Notes under the pieces: generated by a model
What the model saw: only the letters and a program-made list of their open reading frames with translations
What the model was told of the DNA's origin: nothing
Databases searched by the model: none
Assembly (NCBI GenBank): GCA_003648575.1
Contig: QMPN01000088.1
Coordinates: forward strand, 1 to 10,721
Source of the DNA: Bacteroidota bacterium
GTDB taxonomy: Bacteria > Bacteroidota > Bacteroidia > Bacteroidales > B18-G4
Direction of reading: 5' to 3'
Length of the DNA stretch: 10,721 nt
Shown: in pieces, positions 5,961 to 10,721 of the stretch
Layout: every line of letters starts with the position of its first letter
Numbering within the stretch: the stretch's first letter is position 1
Program-made: the position numbers and the translations under genes

Positions 5961-8900
5961 ATGTCAAAGGCAAAGAAATACAGGGAATATAAACAACTCA
6001 ACCTGACCGAAACCGGTAAGGAGATCAATAAGTATTGGGAAGATCATGAGGTTTTCAAGAGAAGCCTTGACTTAAGAAAAGGCCATCAGCCATTTATTTT
6101 TTACGAAGGCCCTCCTTCAGCCAACGGAAAGCCGGGCATCCATCACGTGATGGCACGTGCCATTAAAGATATATTCTGTCGTTATAAAACGCAGAAAGGA
6201 TTCCTTGTTGAACGCAAGGCGGGATGGGATACCCACGGATTACCGGTGGAGATCAGCGTTGAAAAAACCCTGGGCATTACCAAGGAAGACATCGGCAGCA
6301 AGATCAGTGTGGAAGATTATAACCAGGCCTGCCGTACCGAGGTGATGAAATATAAAGACCAATGGGATGAGCTGACAGTGGAAATGGGCTATTGGGTCGA
6401 TCTGGATAACCCTTATATCACCTTCGATAACAAATATATTGAAACGGTATGGTGGTTGCTGAAGAAGCTGTATGACAAAAAGCTTCTTTATAAGGGATAC
6501 TCCATACAACCGTATTCACCCGCCGCAGGAACCGGCCTGAGCTCACACGAGCTTAACCTCCCCGGATGCTACCGTGACGTTAAGGATACTACTGTTGTTG
6601 CACAATTTAAGGTGGTGAAGGATGAAAAGTCAGACTTCCTCTTCAGGAACACTCATGGCGATTTATTCTTCCTGGCCTGGACCACTACAGCCTGGACGCT
6701 TCCTTCCAACACTGCCCTGGCTGTTGGGAAAAAGATAAAATACCAGCTGGTGCAGACATATAATACTTATACCGGCCTGCCGATCACTGTGATTGTTGCC
6801 AAAGACCTTTTTGGCAGCTATTTCTCCGAAAAAAATGCTGAATTAAGCCTGAATGAATATGAACCGGGACAAAAAGCAATTCCTTTTAAGGTGGTTGGTG
6901 AATATAGCGGGGCAGAATTGGCAGGTATCAATTATGAACAATTGCTGCCTTATGCCCAACCAGAAGACGGGGATGCCTTCAGGGTAGTGACTGCCGATTT
7001 TGTTACCACTGAAGATGGTACCGGCATCGTACACATTGCACCGAGCTTTGGTGCGGATGACTTCAAGGTAGGCAGGGAAAATGGCATTGGTTCACTGACC
7101 ATGGTCGACAAGCAAGGCAGGTTTGTTGAAGCCATGGGAGAATTTGCCGGCCGTTATGTAAAAAATGAATACGCAGCGGATTACGATCCTGAAAATGCTG
7201 CTGATCCTGTGGATATCGATATCATCGTAAAGCTCAAGAAGGGAAACAAGGCATTTAAAACTGAAAAATATGAGCACTCCTATCCACATTGCTGGCGGAC
7301 TGATAAGCCTATCCTGTATTATCCACTCGACAGCTGGTTTGTTAAGACCACAGCTTATAAGGATCGCATGATGGAGCTCAATAAAACCATCAATTGGAAG
7401 CCGGCATCTACAGGTTCCGGACGTTTCGGTAACTGGCTCGAAAACCTGGTCGACTGGAACCTTTCAAGGTCCAGGTTCTGGGGGACCCCATTGCCGATCT
7501 GGGTTACGGAAGACAGGACAGAGGAAATATGCATCGGCTCGGCCGATCAGCTGAACGAAGAGGTTGAAAAGTCGATTGTAGCCGGCTATATGGATAAAAG
7601 CCCGATGGCAGGCTACCGGAAGGGTGATATGTCGAAGGAAAACTATGACACTTTCGACCTGCACAGGCCGTTTGTTGATAATATCATATTGGTTTCACCG
7701 TCGGGAAAGAAGATGTTCCGTGAACCCGAACTGATCGATGTATGGTTCGACAGCGGGGCCATGCCATATGCCCAGTTCCATTATCCTTTTGAGAATAAAC
7801 ACCTGGAAAACTACTTCCCCTCTGACTTTATTGCCGAGGGTGTTGATCAGACCAGGGGATGGTTCTTTACACTCCATGCCATTGCTGTGATGCTTTTCGA
7901 TAGTGTGTCGTATAAAACCTGCGTTGCCAATGGTCTTGTTCTCGATAAGGACGGAAATAAGATGTCGAAAAGGCTGGGCAATACCGCGGACCCATTTGAT
8001 ACGATCCAGCAGTATGGCCCGGATGCCACCCGATGGTATATGATGACCAACTCCCAGCCCTGGGATAATCTGAAATTCGATAGTGACAATATAAGGGAAG
8101 TACAACGGAAGTTCTTTGGCACTCTTTATAACACATATGCCTTCTTTGCATTGTATGCAAATATCGACGGTTTTGCCTATGCTGAGGATGATATTCCGGC
8201 AGATAAGCGGCCTGAGATCGACCGATGGATACTTTCAGAATTGAATACCCTCATTGACATTGTGGATGAGGCATATAATAATTATGAGTCTTCCCGTGCC
8301 GGTCGCGCCATAGCGGAATTTGTGAACGATCACCTCAGCAACTGGTACGTAAGGCTAAGCAGAAGGCGTTTCTGGAAAGGGGAGTACAGCAGTGAAAAGA
8401 TATCTGCTTATCAGACCCTTTACAAATGCCTGAATGTGGTAGCAAGGCTTTCGGCACCCATAGCACCATTCTACACGGAACGCTTGTTCATCGATCTGAA
8501 TGAAGTTACCGGAAAGGATAGCATGGATTCTGTTCACCTGACTGAATTCCCGGAGAAAGATGACAGTATGATCGATAAGGACCTGGAAGAGCGCATGCAG
8601 ATAGCGCAGAAATTCTCATCTATGGTATTGTCGCTGAGGAAAAAGTCAAATATCAGGGTAAGGCAGCCTCTGAACAAGATCATGATCCCGGTGCTTGACG
8701 AAAAGTTTGAGAAACAACTGAAAGCTGTTGAAAACCTTATTCTTTCCGAGGTGAATGTTAAAGAACTTGAATACTTGCAGGATACTACCGGTGTTCTGGT
8801 AAAAAGTGTTAAGCCCAATTTTAAGGCCCTTGGCCCTAGATATGGCAAGATGATGAAGCAGATCGCTACTGCAGTAAATGCATTCACGCAGGAGGATATT

Positions 8901-9329
8901 GCAAAGATAGAGAATGACGAAAAGTGCATGATAGAGATCGATGGCCGGGAAGTGGAGATACTCTTAAGTGATGTTGATATTATTACCCGGGACATCCCCG
9001 GTTGGCTGCTCAGCGGAATGGGCAATTTAACCGTGGCCCTCGACGTTACCCTGACACCGGAATTAATAGAGGAAGGCATTGCCCGTGACCTCGTGAACAG
9101 GATACAGAACCTTCGTAAAGACAAAGGTTTTGAGGTGACAGACAAGATCATCCTGAAAATTGAAAAAAACAGTAAAATAAGTAAAGCAATCCAGAACAAT
9201 TATGACTATATTTGTTCAGAGACCCTGACCGAATCACTTGATCTGACAGAAGAGCTACCGGAAGACCAAATTATCCGGGTTGAACTTGCAGACAAGCTTG
9301 AGGCACGTATTATAATAGAGAAGGTCTGA
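5961..9329 (+). CDS. ileS: Isoleucyl-tRNA synthetase
   Basis: A complete 1122-residue class I aminoacyl-tRNA synthetase that charges tRNA-Ile in the cytoplasm. The N-terminal catalytic motif is PPSANGKPGIHH at 51-62, where the usual HIGH is GIHH. The CP1 editing domain shows WTTTAWTLPSNTAL (240-253) and GTGIVHIAPSFGADD (353-367), which are needed to hydrolyse mischarged Val-tRNA. RSRFWGTPLPIW (to W514) precedes the second half of the Rossmann fold, and KMSKR is at 667-671. The anticodon-binding domain contains NWYVRLSRRRFW at 794-805. The length and a C-terminal extension without a cysteine zinc site fit the eukaryote-like (IleS2-type) enzymes common in Bacteroidota rather than the E. coli type. 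It starts an apparent operon with the dksA-like gene (26-base gap) and lspA. The gene is intact. Confidence 0.98.
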   Translation: MSKAKKYREYKQLNLTETGKEINKYWEDHEVFKRSLDLRKGHQPFIFYEGPPSANGKPGIHHVMARAIKDIFCRYKTQKGFLVERKAGWDTHGLPVEISVEKTLGITKEDIGSKISVEDYNQACRTEVMKYKDQWDELTVEMGYWVDLDNPYITFDNKYIETVWWLLKKLYDKKLLYKGYSIQPYSPAAGTGLSSHELNLPGCYRDVKDTTVVAQFKVVKDEKSDFLFRNTHGDLFFLAWTTTAWTLPSNTALAVGKKIKYQLVQTYNTYTGLPITVIVAKDLFGSYFSEKNAELSLNEYEPGQKAIPFKVVGEYSGAELAGINYEQLLPYAQPEDGDAFRVVTADFVTTEDGTGIVHIAPSFGADDFKVGRENGIGSLTMVDKQGRFVEAMGEFAGRYVKNEYAADYDPENAADPVDIDIIVKLKKGNKAFKTEKYEHSYPHCWRTDKPILYYPLDSWFVKTTAYKDRMMELNKTINWKPASTGSGRFGNWLENLVDWNLSRSRFWGTPLPIWVTEDRTEEICIGSADQLNEEVEKSIVAGYMDKSPMAGYRKGDMSKENYDTFDLHRPFVDNIILVSPSGKKMFREPELIDVWFDSGAMPYAQFHYPFENKHLENYFPSDFIAEGVDQTRGWFFTLHAIAVMLFDSVSYKTCVANGLVLDKDGNKMSKRLGNTADPFDTIQQYGPDATRWYMMTNSQPWDNLKFDSDNIREVQRKFFGTLYNTYAFFALYANIDGFAYAEDDIPADKRPEIDRWILSELNTLIDIVDEAYNNYESSRAGRAIAEFVNDHLSNWYVRLSRRRFWKGEYSSEKISAYQTLYKCLNVVARLSAPIAPFYTERLFIDLNEVTGKDSMDSVHLTEFPEKDDSMIDKDLEERMQIAQKFSSMVLSLRKKSNIRVRQPLNKIMIPVLDEKFEKQLKAVENLILSEVNVKELEYLQDTTGVLVKSVKPNFKALGPRYGKMMKQIATAVNAFTQEDIAKIENDEKCMIEIDGREVEILLSDVDIITRDIPGWLLSGMGNLTVALDVTLTPELIEEGIARDLVNRIQNLRKDKGFEVTDKIILKIEKNSKISKAIQNNYDYICSETLTESLDLTEELPEDQIIRVELADKLEARIIIEKV

Positions 9330-9348
9330 TTGTGTAATTCTAAATAGT

Positions 9349-9353
9349 AGGAG
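9349..9353 (+). promoter_or_regulatory. Shine-Dalgarno-like AGGAG before the dksA-like gene
   Basis: AGGAG lies only two bases before the ATG at 9356. Most genes in this window lack any such sequence. The spacing is shorter than the usual 5-9 bases, so it may be weak or coincidental, but it supports the chosen start. Confidence 0.35.
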
Positions 9354-9355
9354 TT

Positions 9356-9757
9356 ATGGCAAAGAAGGTAAACAAAGACGAGAAAAAAACACGGTATTCC
9401 GATGAGGAACTTGCGGAATTCAAAGCGATTATTGATAATAAGCTGGAAAAAGCCCGCAACGATCTGGAGTTGCTTACCGAGGCATACACCAATGCCAATG
9501 AGCATGGTACTAACGATACTTCTCCAACCTTTAAGGTGCTTGAAGAAGGCTATCAGGTACTCTCTAAAGAGGAGAATAGCAGACTGGCAGCAAGGCAAAG
9601 TAAATTTATTCAGAACCTGCAAAATGCATTGGTCAGGATCGAGAATAAAACCTATGGTATTTGCAGGGCAACCGGAAAACTGATCCCTAAGGAGCGCCTG
9701 AGAAGCGTACCCCATGCTACACTCAGCATTGATGCCAAGAAGAATCAGTATAAGTAA
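9356..9757 (+). CDS. TraR/DksA family transcriptional regulator with degenerate zinc finger
   Basis: A 133-residue member of the TraR/DksA family; the E. coli relative enters the RNA polymerase secondary channel and works with ppGpp in the stringent response. The N-terminal two-thirds (residues about 15-98) are long charged helices expected to form the coiled coil, with the turn around GTNDTSPTF (51-59). The C-terminal domain YGICRATGKLIPKERLRSVPHATLSIDAKK (100-129) aligns with the DksA C4 zinc finger, but only C103 remains: the other three positions appear to be T106, S124 and A127. The fold is probably kept without zinc. This form is typical of Bacteroidota homologues as I recall them. It lies between ileS and lspA on the same strand, 26 and 59 bases away, an arrangement consistent with one operon. 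Confidence 0.88.
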   Translation: MAKKVNKDEKKTRYSDEELAEFKAIIDNKLEKARNDLELLTEAYTNANEHGTNDTSPTFKVLEEGYQVLSKEENSRLAARQSKFIQNLQNALVRIENKTYGICRATGKLIPKERLRSVPHATLSIDAKKNQYK

Positions 9758-9816
9758 TATTCCGGCAGCAATTCTCATTATTTATTATATACACTTCTGA
9801 TAACCTGGAATATATT

Positions 9817-10422
9817 GTGAAAAGGTCTTATATAATCATCCTTACCATTTTCATTGTATTGCTGATTGACCAGGTTTTAAAGGTCTGGATCAAAACCAAT
9901 ATGTACCTTGGGCAGGAGTATTCTGTTATTGGTAACTGGTTCCTGATACATTTTACGGAAAATGAAGGCATGGCTTTCGGAATGACCCTTGGTGGTGGAT
10001 TTGGCAAGCTTGCACTCAGCATTTTCAGGATAATTGCTATCATTATCATTGGATGGTATCTTTTCTATCTGTCCCGGATGCGCTCAAACAAAGGCCTGAT
10101 CTTTAGTATTTCACTGATCTTTGTCGGTGCACTCGGCAATATTGTCGACAGTGCGTTTTATGGCCTGCTATTTTCACAGAGCAGCTTTCATACCATTGCA
10201 AGCTTTTTGCCTGAGGGCGGAGGGTACGGAGGGTTCCTTCATGGTGAGGTTGTCGATATGTTCTACTTTCCTATCCTGTATGGAACCTATCCGGAGTGGT
10301 TTCCGTGGAAAGGGGGCGACTCATTTATCTTTTTCCGTCCTGTTTTTAATATTGCCGACTCGGCTATAACCACGGGAGTGATCATACTGATCGTTTTCCA
10401 GAGGAAGTTTTTTAAGAAATAA
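9817..10422 (+). CDS. lspA: Lipoprotein signal peptidase (signal peptidase II)
   Basis: A 201-residue inner-membrane aspartyl protease that removes the signal peptide from diacylglyceryl-modified prolipoproteins, such as the one encoded at 477-1379. The start is GTG at 9817; no in-frame ATG lies upstream. Hydrophobic segments lie at about 4-18, 64-86, 93-116 and 180-196. The family motifs are present: D18-Q-V-L-K22, FTENEGMAFGM (46-56), GALGNIVDSAFYG (104-116) with catalytic D111, VVDMFYF (145-151) and FNIADSAI (177-184) with catalytic D181. It is longer than the E. coli enzyme (about 164 residues) owing to extra sequence at 117-143 and 152-173, on both sides of VVD, as in other Bacteroidota LspA proteins. 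Adjacency of ileS and lspA is also known in Proteobacteria, here with the dksA-like gene between them. Confidence 0.95.
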   Translation: MKRSYIIILTIFIVLLIDQVLKVWIKTNMYLGQEYSVIGNWFLIHFTENEGMAFGMTLGGGFGKLALSIFRIIAIIIIGWYLFYLSRMRSNKGLIFSISLIFVGALGNIVDSAFYGLLFSQSSFHTIASFLPEGGGYGGFLHGEVVDMFYFPILYGTYPEWFPWKGGDSFIFFRPVFNIADSAITTGVIILIVFQRKFFKK

Positions 10423-10445
10423 TTAAATGCACTTTTGCTTCCCTT

Positions 10446-10460
10446 TAGCCAAAATGGCTA
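10446..10460. terminator. Small hairpin downstream of lspA, possible terminator
   Basis: TAGCCA (10446-10451) and TGGCTA (10455-10460) form a 6-bp stem with a 3-base loop, 24 bases after the lspA stop codon. No U-tract follows, so intrinsic termination is uncertain. It is the only clear inverted repeat in the 155 bases between lspA and atpD. Confidence 0.3.
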
Positions 10461-10548
10461 CGAGGCTTTATGGGCATTAGTTGAATTGCTTATTTGGAAA
10501 AATTCTAAAAAAACCCTTCCCCGGCTCACAGAGAATCATATAATATTT

Positions 10549-10556
10549 TATCTTTG
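10549..10556 (+). promoter_or_regulatory. Candidate Bacteroidetes -7 promoter element for atpD
   Basis: TATCTTTG matches TAnnTTTG exactly, with the same octamer as the deacetylase promoter, 21 bases before the atpD ATG. No TTG is present at the expected -33 position. It suggests atpD is transcribed separately from the ileS-lspA group. Confidence 0.5.
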
Positions 10557-10577
10557 CGAAAAATTTCCCTGAATATT

Positions 10578-10721
10578 ATGAGCGAAAAAGCAAAAGGCGT
10601 TATCTCACAGGTTATCGGTCCGGTAGTTGATGTAGCCTTTGATAATGAGTCATATCTTCCGAATATTTATGATGCACTTGAAGTAACCAATAAAGAGGGT
10701 ACTGTAATTGTTCTGGAATGC
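10578..10721 (+). CDS. atpD: F-type ATP synthase beta subunit, N-terminal part (cut by window edge)
   Basis: The frame from ATG at 10578 stays open to the window end, giving 48 codons beginning [20 protein letters not shown]. The [15 protein letters not shown] segment (residues 7-21) is the N-terminal beta-barrel signature of the F1 ATPase beta subunit, which carries the catalytic nucleotide sites of the cytoplasmic F1 part. The Walker A and later motifs lie outside the window. With a promoter-like element and a small hairpin in front of it, atpD appears to begin a new transcription unit. In Bacteroidota atpD commonly heads an operon with atpC; whether that holds here cannot be seen. Confidence 0.93.
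   Translation, partial: MSEKAKGVISQVIGPVVDVAFDNESYLPNIYDALEVTNKEGTVIVLEC

Noticed and set aside
8534..9199. 221-residue minus-strand reading frame
   Set aside because: It lies wholly inside ileS on the opposite strand, is rich in Ser, Phe and Ile as expected of a reverse-strand shadow, and has no domain.
9206..9778. 190-residue minus-strand reading frame
   Set aside because: It is antisense to the end of ileS and to the whole dksA-like gene, both well supported, and has no recognisable motif.
9759..9813. Inverted repeat ATATTCC / GGAATAT in front of lspA as a translational switch
   Set aside because: Only seven AT-rich pairs with a 41-base loop; likely chance in this AT-rich gap.

Overview
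The window looks like a chromosomal segment from a member of the Bacteroidota, probably Bacteroidales-like. Several start codons lie downstream of the Bacteroidetes -7 box TAnnTTTG, and Shine-Dalgarno sequences are mostly absent. The IleRS, the DksA-like protein and the long LspA all have the form typical of that phylum. The order ileS - dksA-like - lspA - atpD fits a housekeeping core. No tRNA, rRNA, CRISPR array, transposase or phage gene is visible.

Layout: (1) 1-359, minus strand: the 5' end of a secreted DUF3857 (transglutaminase-associated) protein, cut by the window edge. (2) 477-1379, plus: a calcineurin-like metallophosphoesterase lipoprotein. (3) 1382-1416: a nested palindrome. (4) 1433-3220, plus: a secreted M14 zinc metallopeptidase. 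(5) 3241-3318: a heptamer-built hairpin between convergent genes. (6) 3326-4408, minus: a secreted NodB/CE4 polysaccharide deacetylase with the best promoter in the window. (7) 4511-4596: a second heptamer array (CCAGTAA family). (8) 4601-5116 and 5119-5844, plus: a tight pair of poorly characterised genes, the second resembling DUF6125. (9) 5854-5881: more CCAGTAA-family heptamers. (10) 5961-9329 ileS, 9356-9757 TraR/DksA-like regulator, 9817-10422 lspA. (11) 10578-10721: the N-terminus of atpD, running off the window.

The left half is mostly exported envelope enzymes: a lipoprotein phosphoesterase, a peptidase, a deacetylase and a DUF3857 protein. The right half is translation, transcription control, lipoprotein processing and energy metabolism. 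LspA is the enzyme that would process lipoproteins such as the one at 477-1379.

The least explained structure is a set of intergenic period-7 repeats at three places. Two share the CCAGTAA heptamer and bracket the uncharacterised gene pair. Two have the same two-armed layout, with units in one orientation followed by units in the other. No complete new defence or metabolic system is evident. The two-gene pair and the heptamer arrays are the best candidates for follow-up.
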